The position numbers and the translations under genes were made by a program. Shown piece after piece: positions 1-6,004 of a stretch of DNA of 12,596 nucleotides. The notes under the pieces were generated by a model. It ran no database searches. It was not told the DNA's origin and saw only the letters and a list, made by a program, of their open reading frames with translations. The DNA is taken from assembly GCA_025966215.1 (NCBI GenBank), contig JAOPVM010000295.1:1-12596 (forward strand), given 5' to 3'. Within the stretch, counting starts at the first letter, position 1; every line of letters begins with the position of its first letter. The DNA is from Klenkia sp. (GTDB lineage: Bacteria > Actinomycetota > Actinomycetes > Mycobacteriales > Geodermatophilaceae).

Positions 1-358
1 ACTGCTGCAGACCATCGGCGAGTTCAGACGCCTACGACGCGGTGTAGCCCCCGCGCGGTCCGAGAACGCGGCGGACCTCAGCAGCCCTTAGGTCTCTAGT
101 TAACGCAACAGGTCGGCTGGCAAGCTCACCCGGCCGGTCCGCAAAAAGTCCGCAAGACGTTCCGTTCTGCCCGCGGACCTCCATGGACACCCAACTACGA
201 AACCGCAGTTCAGAGGCTGTTTCCAACGTCGACCAATCAAGGTCAAAAACCTTGGAAACGTTCCGCTTCAACGTCTGACGGTCGGCAAAATCTGCAGGTC
301 AGGGCACGCTGCCTTCGGTCAGTCCCCAGATGGGACCGACCGGACGTTGGGCGCGGGG
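1..358. other. Gene-free left end with repeats
   Basis: No convincing gene is seen here. The stretch, mainly 190-300, is less GC-rich than the rest of the window and shows no G/C-ending codon pattern in any frame. A minus-strand reading frame at 32-271 exists but starts with TTG and resembles nothing I know. Repeats are present: an 8-bp inverted repeat GTTTCCAA/TTGGAAAC (219-226 and 252-259) enclosing part of a 6-bp hairpin CAAGGT/ACCTTG (238-243, 249-254); a direct repeat GTCCGCAA at 137 and 148; and GCGGAC on the plus strand at 71 and 173. It lies beyond the broken 3' end of the integrase relic, so it may be decayed mobile-element DNA; that is inference. Confidence 0.5.
219..259. repeat. 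Nested inverted repeats
   Basis: GTTTCCAA at 219-226 pairs exactly with TTGGAAAC at 252-259. Inside and partly overlapping, CAAGGT at 238-243 pairs with ACCTTG at 249-254 around a 5-base loop. The two pairings share bases 252-254, so they are mutually exclusive. No T-run follows. The role is unknown; a decayed recombination or regulatory site near the integrase relic is one possibility. Confidence 0.35.
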
Positions 359-650
359 GTGGACAGTCCCCAGGGCCAGGCCGGCGGTGGTCATCTGCAT
401 GACCCAGGACTGCACGTGCGAGCGGCGGAGCGGGTGGAGCTCGACATCAGCGAAGGTCGAGGGTGACGCGGTCGGCCCCGGGGTCGGCGTGCATGCCGGT
501 GACGACGGTGGCGGCGACCTCGCCCAGCCAGCGGTGAGCGTGGGTCTTCCGGCCGACGTGTCGGGCGCGCTCCTCGTCCGCGTCGTCCCGGTAGCGGGCT
601 CGCCGGCGGCGCCCTCCCGGCGGGAGAGGCCGGCAACGGCGCCTCCTCGG
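359..650 (-). pseudogene. Tyrosine integrase N-terminal relic
   Basis: This is a broken remnant of an actinobacterial phage/ICE-type tyrosine recombinase. On the minus strand, about 650 down to 450 reads in one frame with blocks such as LPPGG, RARYRDDADEERARH, GRKTHAHRWLGEVAATVVTG and DPGADRVTL. These match the usual integrase start, in which an R-A-R-Y-R-D strand is followed by R-K-x-x-A-x-R-W-L and V-V-T-G-x-x-x-D-P. A stop follows at 447-449. In the next frame, 445 down to 359, VELHPLRRSHVQSWV then GLALGTV recalls the core-binding (SAM-like) domain (PSxVQAWV...LAPGTV). Roughly 40 residues normally lying between these blocks are missing, and the whole catalytic domain (R...H-x-x-R...Y) is absent. 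It is therefore frameshifted, internally deleted and 3'-truncated. The identification rests on recalled family patterns, without an alignment. Confidence 0.75.
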
Positions 651-717
651 CTGGGCAGGCGCCGGCGCGGCGATGAGCGCCGTGCTGGACCTCCACCCCT
701 TGACGCAGGTACTTACG

Positions 718-753
718 TTCGTGAAACTCACCTTCGTCAATGAAACCTAGGTT
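718..753. promoter_or_regulatory. Candidate control region upstream of the SAHH-like gene
   Basis: Two imperfect direct repeats of TTCGT...GAAAC lie at 718-727 and 733-746. A perfect 10-bp palindrome AACCTAGGTT sits at 744-753, directly before the ribosome binding site GAGGCGG (754-760) of the gene at 763. IclR proteins bind short palindromes near their targets, so this is a reasonable place for the IclR encoded by the second gene to act. A TTGACG hexamer lies at 700-705, but I see no well-spaced -10 partner, so the promoter itself is not defined. Assignment to IclR is inference. Confidence 0.3.
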
Positions 754-762
754 GAGGCGGCT

Positions 763-1971
763 ATGTCCGACAAGACGACTGTGCCCACACACGACGCGGC
801 CGACCTGGCCTCGCAGGGCGAGGAACGGCTGGGCTGGATCCGGTCCCGCATGCACCTGCTGGCGGCCATCCGGGAGGACTTCGCCGCGCGCAAGCCCTTC
901 GACGGCATGACGATCGGTGTGGGTCTGCACACCGAACCGAAGACCGCCGTGCTGTTCGAGACGCTCGCCGCCGGCGGGGCGCGGGTGCTGGGAACGGGCA
1001 ACCACGGCTCGACCCAGGACGACATGGTCGCGGCGCTGGCCACCTCCGGCGTCACCATCTTCGGGCGTCGTGAGGACACCCTCGCCGAGCACCACGACAA
1101 CCTGCGCAGGACCATCGACGCCCGGCCCGACATCCTGCTGGACAACGGCGCCGACCTGGCTGCCCTCGCCGCCGAGAGCGGTGCCGCCGGCCAGATCATC
1201 GGCGGCACCGAGGAGACCACCTCGGGTGCCTTCCGGCTGCGTGAGGCGTTCGAGGGCCAGATCCCCTTCCCCGTGATCGTCATCAACGACAGTCCGCTGA
1301 AGGCAATCGGGGAGAACCTGCACGCAGTCGGTCAGAGCACCGTCGAGAGCTGGATGCGCATCACCAACCTGATGATCCCCGGTCGCCGATTCCTCGTCGC
1401 TGGTTACGGCTGGTGCGGCCGCGGGATCGCGCAGTACCTGCGTTCGCTGGGCGGGCTGGTGTCGATCGCCGAGATCGATGAGATCAAGGCCTTCGAAGCG
1501 GCCTTCGACGGCTTCCGGGTCGGCACGGCAGCCGAGCTGCTGCCGGGCGCCGATGCCGTCATCACCGCCACCGGCCGGGCCGGGGTCATCTCCGCGGACC
1601 TGATCGACCTGATCCAAGATGGTGCTGTGCTGGGCAACATCGGACACTTCCCCTGGGAGATCGACGTGGCCGCGCTGAAGAAGCGCGCCACCACGATCAA
1701 CCCCATGACCTCCGCCATCGAGGTGCTGACGATGGAGGACGGCCGCGAGCTGACGCTGCTGGCCGACGGGCGCATGTTCAACCTGGCCGGCACCGCCCCG
1801 AAGGGCAACTCCATCGAGTCGATGGACCTGGGCTTCGCCCTGCAGGCCCTGTCACTGGAGCGCGTCGCCCTGGACGCAGGCTCGCTGCAGCCCGGCCCGC
1901 AGCGCGTGCCCGACGACATCGAGCGCCGCGTCGCCCGCGACATCGTGGCGCAGCTCAAGGGCGCTCACTGA
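763..1971 (+). CDS. Short S-adenosylhomocysteine hydrolase-like enzyme
   Basis: The protein has 402 residues and belongs to the NAD-dependent adenosylhomocysteinase (SAHH) family, which converts S-adenosylhomocysteine to adenosine and homocysteine by transient 3' oxidation. Visible motifs are GLH (His56), STQDD (83-87), GGTEETT (147-153), Lys180, the Rossmann NAD loop GYGWCGRG (214-221) and GNIGHF with His295. It resembles the short archaeal/Thermotoga-type enzymes (about 400 residues), not the ~480-residue housekeeping form usual in actinobacteria, and lacks the C-terminal KPDHYRY-like tail. The usual DDGGD reads DNGAD (127-131), the Asp-Asn pair after the catalytic Lys reads Glu184-Asn185, and the Cys195-equivalent is Val. 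It is therefore probably a specialised paralogue, perhaps acting on another 5'-substituted nucleoside. ATG 763 has a good RBS, GAGGCGG. Its stop overlaps the IclR start (TGATG). Confidence 0.9.
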   Translation: MSDKTTVPTHDAADLASQGEERLGWIRSRMHLLAAIREDFAARKPFDGMTIGVGLHTEPKTAVLFETLAAGGARVLGTGNHGSTQDDMVAALATSGVTIFGRREDTLAEHHDNLRRTIDARPDILLDNGADLAALAAESGAAGQIIGGTEETTSGAFRLREAFEGQIPFPVIVINDSPLKAIGENLHAVGQSTVESWMRITNLMIPGRRFLVAGYGWCGRGIAQYLRSLGGLVSIAEIDEIKAFEAAFDGFRVGTAAELLPGADAVITATGRAGVISADLIDLIQDGAVLGNIGHFPWEIDVAALKKRATTINPMTSAIEVLTMEDGRELTLLADGRMFNLAGTAPKGNSIESMDLGFALQALSLERVALDAGSLQPGPQRVPDDIERRVARDIVAQLKGAH

Positions 1972-2780
1972 TGAGCGAGCCGGTCTCGATGCCACCCTCC
2001 GTCACCCCTGTCCCGGGCGCTGCGGATCCCCGTGTCGAGACCGGCTCGACCACCGCCCCCGTCTACAGCGCCCCGGCGGTAGACAAGGCCCTCGACGTGC
2101 TCGAGCTGCTGTCGCTGGCTCCCTCTCCGCTGTCGCAGAACCAGATCGCGCACGAGGTCGGCCGCTCGGTCTCCCAGATCTTCCGGGTGCTGACCGTGCT
2201 GGAACGGCGCGGGTACATCGCGCGCGATCCAGAATCAGGCCTGTACTCCCTCACCATGGCGATGTTCGACGTCGCCCACCGCAAGGAACCCATCCGCACC
2301 CTGGTCGCCCTCGCCCACGGACCCATGCAGCGCCTGGCCGAGGAAGTCATGCAGTCCTGCAACCTGGGCTACCGCACCGGCTCCACGCTCACCATCGTCG
2401 CCGAGGCCGCGGGCGCCTGGGACTTCGGCTTCCGCGTGCGGGTCGGGGCCACGTTCCCGCTGCTGCCCTCCACCTCCGGCCTCGTGCTGCTGGCACACGC
2501 CGGAGACCTCGACCCGGCCGACCCTGCGCTGCCGTCCACCGACGAGGACACCCTGCGCACCATCCGGGCCCAGGGGTTCTGGACCTGCGCGGACGAGACG
2601 CACCCGGGCATCCTCGACATGGCCGCCCCGGTGACCCGGCGCGACGGATCGGCAGTAGCCGTCCTCACCGTGCCCTACGTCGCGACCTCCTACAGCAAGG
2701 TGCCCGCCGACGCGGTACGGGGTGCCCTGGTGCAGACCGCCGCCCAGATCAGCACGCGGCTGTCCGGAAGCGACCGATGA
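1971..2780 (+). CDS. IclR-family transcriptional regulator
   Basis: The protein has 269 residues with the two-part IclR architecture. An N-terminal winged helix-turn-helix spans about 35-95, with PLSQNQIAHEVGRSVSQIFR as the HTH and RRGYIARDPESGLYSL as the wing. The C-terminal effector-binding domain (about 105-265) includes a YRTGSTLTIV strand, the PLLPSTSGLVLLA region where family members usually read G-x-x-x-P-L-x-x-T-A-x-G-K, and AAPVTRRDGSAVAVLTV. It carries a 30-residue Pro/Thr/Ser-rich lead. It lies inside the catabolic gene set, overlapping the SAHH-like gene by 1 base and the kinase gene by 4 (ATGA), so it is probably translated from the same transcript and controls that operon in response to a pathway metabolite. 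The ligand cannot be told from sequence. A later ATG (residue 7) is possible, but the overlap and the AAGGGCG upstream favour 1971. Confidence 0.9.
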   Translation: MSEPVSMPPSVTPVPGAADPRVETGSTTAPVYSAPAVDKALDVLELLSLAPSPLSQNQIAHEVGRSVSQIFRVLTVLERRGYIARDPESGLYSLTMAMFDVAHRKEPIRTLVALAHGPMQRLAEEVMQSCNLGYRTGSTLTIVAEAAGAWDFGFRVRVGATFPLLPSTSGLVLLAHAGDLDPADPALPSTDEDTLRTIRAQGFWTCADETHPGILDMAAPVTRRDGSAVAVLTVPYVATSYSKVPADAVRGALVQTAAQISTRLSGSDR

Positions 2781-3721
2781 GCACGTCCGGCGCGCAGGTG
2801 ACCGGCCCCATCGCGGTGGCCGTCGTCGGCTCGGTCAACCTGGACCTGATCACCGTGGTCGACCACCTGCCGCTGCCCGGTGAGACCCAGCTGGCCACCA
2901 GCGATGACGAGGGCCTGGGCGGCAAGGGGGCCAACCAGGCTGCCGCAGCCGCTCGAGCCGGTGCCCGCACAGCCCTCGTGGCCGCTGTCGGTCACGACGA
3001 CGCCGGTGCACTGTGCCGGCGCGAGTTGGACCGGCTGGCGGTCGACACCACGCAGCTGCAGGTGGTCACTGCGGTGGCCACGGGGCGAGCGATCGTCATC
3101 GTCGACACCGCCGGGGAGAACACCATCGTGGTCTCCTCCGGGGCCAATGCCAGCCTGGCGCCCGACCACGTCGAGCAGGCGCTGGCGGCGCTGCCGCTGG
3201 GCCCCGGCAGCGTGCTGGTCAGCCAGGGTGAGGTCAGCGCCGACGTCGTGGATGCAGTCGGCCGGTTCGCCGGTACGCACGACCTGCGGTGGGTGCTCAA
3301 TCTCGCCCCTGTCATCGACGTCGACGTCGCCACGCTGACCCGGGCCTGGCTCGTGGTCGTCAACGAAGGTGAGCTGTCCGACCTGTGGGCCCAGCTCATC
3401 GACCCGGTGCAGCTGCCGCCGGCCCAGGGGCCTCCGGGTCCCGTCCAGATGGCCACAGCCGTGGCCGAGTCGCTCGGGGTCCAGGTGCTGGTCACCCGGG
3501 GCGCACACGGTTGTCTGCACGTGCGCGACCGAGTCGTGCAGGAGTTCCCGGCCCACCCGGTGGAGCGGGTGGTGGACACCACCGGCGCCGGAGACACCTT
3601 CGTCGGTACCTTCAGCGCCGCCATCGCCGGCGGAGCCGAGATCGACACCGCCGTCGCGGCCGCCAGCCGCGCAGCCGCCACCCTCATCGCCAGCCTGGGC
3701 GCCTCCCCGCGCTCTCCCTGA
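2777..3721 (+). CDS. PfkB-family sugar kinase (ribokinase-like)
   Basis: The protein has 314 residues, the usual ribokinase size. The N-terminal GSVNLDLITVVDHLPLPGET strand/lid region is typical. PfkB signature 1 is GGKGANQA (48-55), and signature 2 is DTTGAGDTFVGTF (267-279), whose Asp273 is the catalytic base and which forms the anion hole. A ribokinase-like LNLAP segment lies at 174-178 and a VVVNEGE motif at 193-199. Expected reaction: ATP plus ribose gives ribose 5-phosphate. Adenosine/nucleoside kinases share the fold, but GGKGANQA and the neighbouring nucleoside hydrolase, which releases free ribose, favour ribokinase. A Pro/Gln-rich stretch at about 206-222 (DPVQLPPAQGPPGP) looks like a small insertion. 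The start codon overlaps the IclR stop (ATGA); CGGAAG upstream is the likely RBS. Confidence 0.87.
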   Translation: MSTSGAQVTGPIAVAVVGSVNLDLITVVDHLPLPGETQLATSDDEGLGGKGANQAAAAARAGARTALVAAVGHDDAGALCRRELDRLAVDTTQLQVVTAVATGRAIVIVDTAGENTIVVSSGANASLAPDHVEQALAALPLGPGSVLVSQGEVSADVVDAVGRFAGTHDLRWVLNLAPVIDVDVATLTRAWLVVVNEGELSDLWAQLIDPVQLPPAQGPPGPVQMATAVAESLGVQVLVTRGAHGCLHVRDRVVQEFPAHPVERVVDTTGAGDTFVGTFSAAIAGGAEIDTAVAAASRAAATLIASLGASPRSP

Positions 3722-3729
3722 ACCCCGTC

Positions 3730-3759
3730 GGTGGCCGGCCGGGCGCGACACCGGCCGCC
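3730..3759 (+). other. Intra-operon hairpin after the kinase gene
   Basis: GGTGGCCGG (3730-3738) can pair with CCGGCCGCC (3751-3759) around a 12-base loop, with one G-U pair. It starts nine bases after the kinase stop codon, in the 146-base gap before the nucleoside hydrolase. There is no T-run. It could be a weak terminator or an mRNA-processing element that sets hydrolase expression apart from the upstream genes. The rest of this gap shows no other structure I can support. Confidence 0.35.
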
Positions 3760-3867
3760 ATCGCGGCACACCCGCGAAACCACCCTGCGCACCCGCCGGT
3801 TCCACCATGCCCCGTGCGCTCGCCGCACCGGGTCGGATCGCCCCGCCCCCGACTCTGGAGAACCTTC

Positions 3868-4800
3868 GTGCCCGCCACCTCGCTGGTCATCGACACCGAC
3901 ACCGCCTCCGACGACGCCATCGCGCTGATCATCGCCGCCCGGTCGGCGGCCACCGTGCGCGCCATCACCGTCGTCGGCGGCAACGTCCCCCTGCCCCAGG
4001 CCGTCCGCAACGCCCAGGTCACCCTCGAGATCGTCGGCCTGTCCGGGGTCCCGCTGCACCGCGGCCTGCCCCACCCGCTGTTGCGTCCCCTGGAGACCGC
4101 GCAGGAGGCGCACGGCGAGGACGGCATGAGCGGGGTGCCCTTCCCCGAACCCAGCTACCCCGTGGCCGAGGCCCACGCGGTCGCCGCTCTGCTGGACATC
4201 GCCGCCCACGAACCCGGACGACACCACCTGGTCACCCTGGGCCCGCTGAGCAACATCGCTGCGGCGCTGTTCATCGACCCCGACCTGCTCACCAGGTTCA
4301 CCAGGACGACGATGATGATCGGTGCCGCCGACAACCGCGGCAACATCGCCCCGACCGGGGAGTTCAACGCCTGGGTCGACCCCGAAGCGGCCGCGGTGGT
4401 GTTCGCCGCCCCAGGCCGCAAGGAGATGGTGGGTTGGGACGCCTCCCGCCAGTACGCCGTCATCACCCCCGAGGACGAGGCGCACCTGCGCACCCTCGGG
4501 CCGCTGGGTGTGCTCACCGCCGACGTCAACGGGGTCTACCGCGACTTCTGTCGAGAGGTGACCGGGGTGCCCGGATACGACCTACCCGACCCGCTGGCCA
4601 TGGCCGTTGCCCTGCACCCGGAGCTGGTCACCGAGCGGCAGCACCTGCACATGACGGTGGCCACCGATGCGGTCACCCGCGGGCAGACCTTTCCCGACCG
4701 CCGACCGGCCAGCCCGCCGCCCAACCTGGAGGTCATCACCGCCGTGGACAGCGACGCCTTCAAGCAGGTCCTGTTCACCTCGGTCGGCGACGAGCCGTGA
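3868..4800 (+). CDS. Nucleoside hydrolase (IUNH family)
   Basis: The protein has 310 residues, the usual family length, and cleaves the N-glycosidic bond of ribonucleosides to free base and ribose using bound Ca2+. The N-terminal Ca2+ loop DTDTASDDA (9-17) corresponds to the classic DTDxGxDDA. Other family marks are VVGGN (Asn39), LGPLSNIA (124-131), GEFNAWVDPEAA (164-175, with the substrate-binding Glu165/Asn167 pair) and DPLAM with the late Ca2+ Asp241. In inosine-uridine hydrolases the residue before that Asp is the general-acid His (H241 of the Crithidia enzyme). Here it is Pro240, so leaving-group activation must differ, as in purine-specific (IAG-type) members. The GTG start at 3868 is chosen because GGAG sits 7 bases upstream and the Ca2+ motif follows at the normal distance; no ATG is suitably placed. 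It is the last gene of this set; the product ribose suits the kinase upstream. Confidence 0.88.
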   Translation: MPATSLVIDTDTASDDAIALIIAARSAATVRAITVVGGNVPLPQAVRNAQVTLEIVGLSGVPLHRGLPHPLLRPLETAQEAHGEDGMSGVPFPEPSYPVAEAHAVAALLDIAAHEPGRHHLVTLGPLSNIAAALFIDPDLLTRFTRTTMMIGAADNRGNIAPTGEFNAWVDPEAAAVVFAAPGRKEMVGWDASRQYAVITPEDEAHLRTLGPLGVLTADVNGVYRDFCREVTGVPGYDLPDPLAMAVALHPELVTERQHLHMTVATDAVTRGQTFPDRRPASPPPNLEVITAVDSDAFKQVLFTSVGDEP

Positions 4801-4802
4801 CG

Positions 4803-4824
4803 ACCGACCAGGTCTCCGGTCGGT
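4803..4824. terminator. Hairpin after nucleoside hydrolase
   Basis: ACCGACC (4803-4809) pairs perfectly with GGTCGGT (4818-4824) around an 8-base loop, two bases after the hydrolase stop codon. It lacks a T-run, as many actinobacterial terminators do. It is the first of two hairpins in the 74-base gap between convergent genes. Confidence 0.45.
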
Positions 4825-4845
4825 ACACCGAGGTCTCCGCCGGGG

Positions 4846-4871
4846 CGGGCGCCCTCGGCCGTGGGCGCCCG
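4846..4871. terminator. Convergent-gap GC-rich terminator hairpin
   Basis: CGGGCGCCC (4846-4854) pairs perfectly with GGGCGCCCG (4863-4871) around an 8-base loop. It lies three bases beyond the LacI stop codon on the minus strand and 45 bases beyond the hydrolase stop on the plus strand, so it could serve both transcripts. There is no T-run. Confidence 0.6.
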
Positions 4872-4874
4872 ACG

Positions 4875-5867
4875 TCACCCGACTGCCCCGGTCGAACCGC
4901 GCACCACCAGCCGTGACCCGATCGTCTGACGCGCTGTGGGCTGCTCGGACAGCAGAAGATCGACCGCGCCGGCACCGATGTCGGCCGCCGACAACTCCAC
5001 CGTGGTCAGCTCCGGGGTGGTCATCCGGGCCAGATCGATGTCACCGACTCCGATCACCGACAGCTGGGACCCGACGGTTCCCGGCGCGGCCGCGCGGATC
5101 AACGCTGCGGCGAGGAGGTCGTCATCGCACATCACCGCCGTGACACCGGGGGAGGAGCGGAGCAGCTCGCGTCCAGCGTGCACCGCATCGTCGAAGTCCA
5201 AGGACGCACTGCGTTGCACCGCGACCACCGCGCCGCCCTGGTCGACCACCTGGGACGTGAAGGCCTGCCGCCGGCGGCGGTAGGTGAACCGGTCCCCGTT
5301 GGCCGCCAGGTAACCGATGGCGGTGTGCCCGAGTTCGCCGAGGTGCCGGGCAGCCTCGGTCATCCCCTGGGAGAAGTCGAACTCGATCAGCGGCAGGCCA
5401 GATGCGGCGCCGGCGTCGGCGAGAACCACCGGCAGCCCGGTGTCGGCGAGTGCCTGCGCCTCGGCAGGCCGGGCGCCGTAGGCGATCGCGCCGGCGAGCA
5501 CCCCGCCGCGCAGCATGTCGGCCAGACGCTTGACCCACTGCTCGTCGCTACCACTGTTCAGCAAGATCATCGAGTAGCCGGACTCGCGGGCTCGCCGCTC
5601 GGCAGCGAGCAGCACCGAGGAGAAGAAGGGCTGGGTGACCGTCGGCACCGCCAGGGCCAGCGTCGGGGCCAGCCCGGTGCGCAGCATCGCCGCGGCAGCA
5701 TTGGGGGCATATCCCAACTCGTCGGCCGCCTCGAGGATCCGGGCCGCCGTCTTGGCCGAGACCCTGGTCCCGGCCTTCCCCGAGATGACCAGGGAGACCG
5801 CCGACTGGGACACCCCTGCATGTCGCGCAACGTCACCACTGGTGACAGCTCGTCGCCGCGGCTCCAT
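4875..5867 (-). CDS. LacI-family transcriptional repressor
   Basis: The protein has 330 residues. The N-terminal LacI helix-turn-helix (about 8-30) reads VTSGDVARHAGVSQSAVSLV, followed by RVSAKTAARILEAADELGYAPNAAAAMLRTG, the third helix and hinge with the usual leucine that inserts into the operator centre. The rest is a periplasmic-binding-protein-like effector domain (about 62-330: LALAVPTVTQPFFSSVL, GYSMILLNSGSD, LPVVLADAG, ELGHTAIGYLA, VTAVMCDDDLLA, LSVIGVGDIDL). Start ATG 5867 is preferred because the HTH then begins at the normal distance and GGTGGGG precedes it; upstream extension would add 30 unrelated residues. It is divergent from the transporter operon, with a matching palindromic operator between them, so it most likely represses import genes until its ligand, probably a nucleoside or sugar, is present. 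CytR and RbsR are family precedents. It is convergent with the hydrolase. Confidence 0.93.
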   Translation of the reverse strand: MEPRRRAVTSGDVARHAGVSQSAVSLVISGKAGTRVSAKTAARILEAADELGYAPNAAAAMLRTGLAPTLALAVPTVTQPFFSSVLLAAERRARESGYSMILLNSGSDEQWVKRLADMLRGGVLAGAIAYGARPAEAQALADTGLPVVLADAGAASGLPLIEFDFSQGMTEAARHLGELGHTAIGYLAANGDRFTYRRRRQAFTSQVVDQGGAVVAVQRSASLDFDDAVHAGRELLRSSPGVTAVMCDDDLLAAALIRAAAPGTVGSQLSVIGVGDIDLARMTTPELTTVELSAADIGAGAVDLLLSEQPTARQTIGSRLVVRGSTGAVG

Positions 5868-5915
5868 CCCCACCGCCCCCACTCGTTGCCGGCTCGTAAC
5901 GATCGTGCCAGGCCA

Positions 5916-5944
5916 TTGACGCGCCCAGCAGGGAGCCCTAATTT
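5916..5944 (+). promoter_or_regulatory. Promoter of the transporter operon
   Basis: TTGACG (5916-5921) and TAATTT (5939-5944) are separated by exactly 17 bases, a good match to a housekeeping sigma-70/HrdB-type promoter. Transcription would start near 5950-5952, leaving a leader of about 55 bases before ATG 6005. The predicted start falls at the left edge of the palindromic operator. Confidence 0.6.
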
Positions 5945-5949
5945 GAGCG

Positions 5950-5969
5950 CAGGTCATTCGTATGACCTG
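5950..5969. promoter_or_regulatory. Predicted LacI operator overlapping +1
   Basis: CAGGTCATTCGTATGACCTG is a 20-bp palindrome with 9 of 10 base pairs symmetric and a central CpG, the standard form of a LacI-family operator. It begins about six bases after the -10 box, so bound repressor would block initiation or promoter escape. It lies between the lacI-type gene (minus) and the binding-protein gene (plus), supporting control of the importer by this repressor. The link to this particular repressor is inference from position and form. Confidence 0.72.
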
Positions 5970-6004
5970 TGCAACACCTCCTACCTAGAAGATCGGTCTG
6001 CGAG

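Noticed and set aside
32..271. 79-residue minus-strand reading frame
   Set aside because: It starts with TTG, lacks coding bias and an RBS, and resembles no known family.
330..743. 137-residue plus-strand reading frame
   Set aside because: It is antisense to the integrase relic and has the low-complexity Arg/Pro/Gly composition of a shadow frame.
391..1647. 418-residue minus-strand reading frame opposite the SAHH-like gene
   Set aside because: The composition is Gly/Asp/His/Arg-rich shadow sequence, and the plus strand has clear SAHH motifs.
5969..6004. Upstream GTG start for the binding-protein gene
   Set aside because: It overlaps the predicted operator and would add 12 residues before a normal lipoprotein signal peptide; ATG 6005 fits better.
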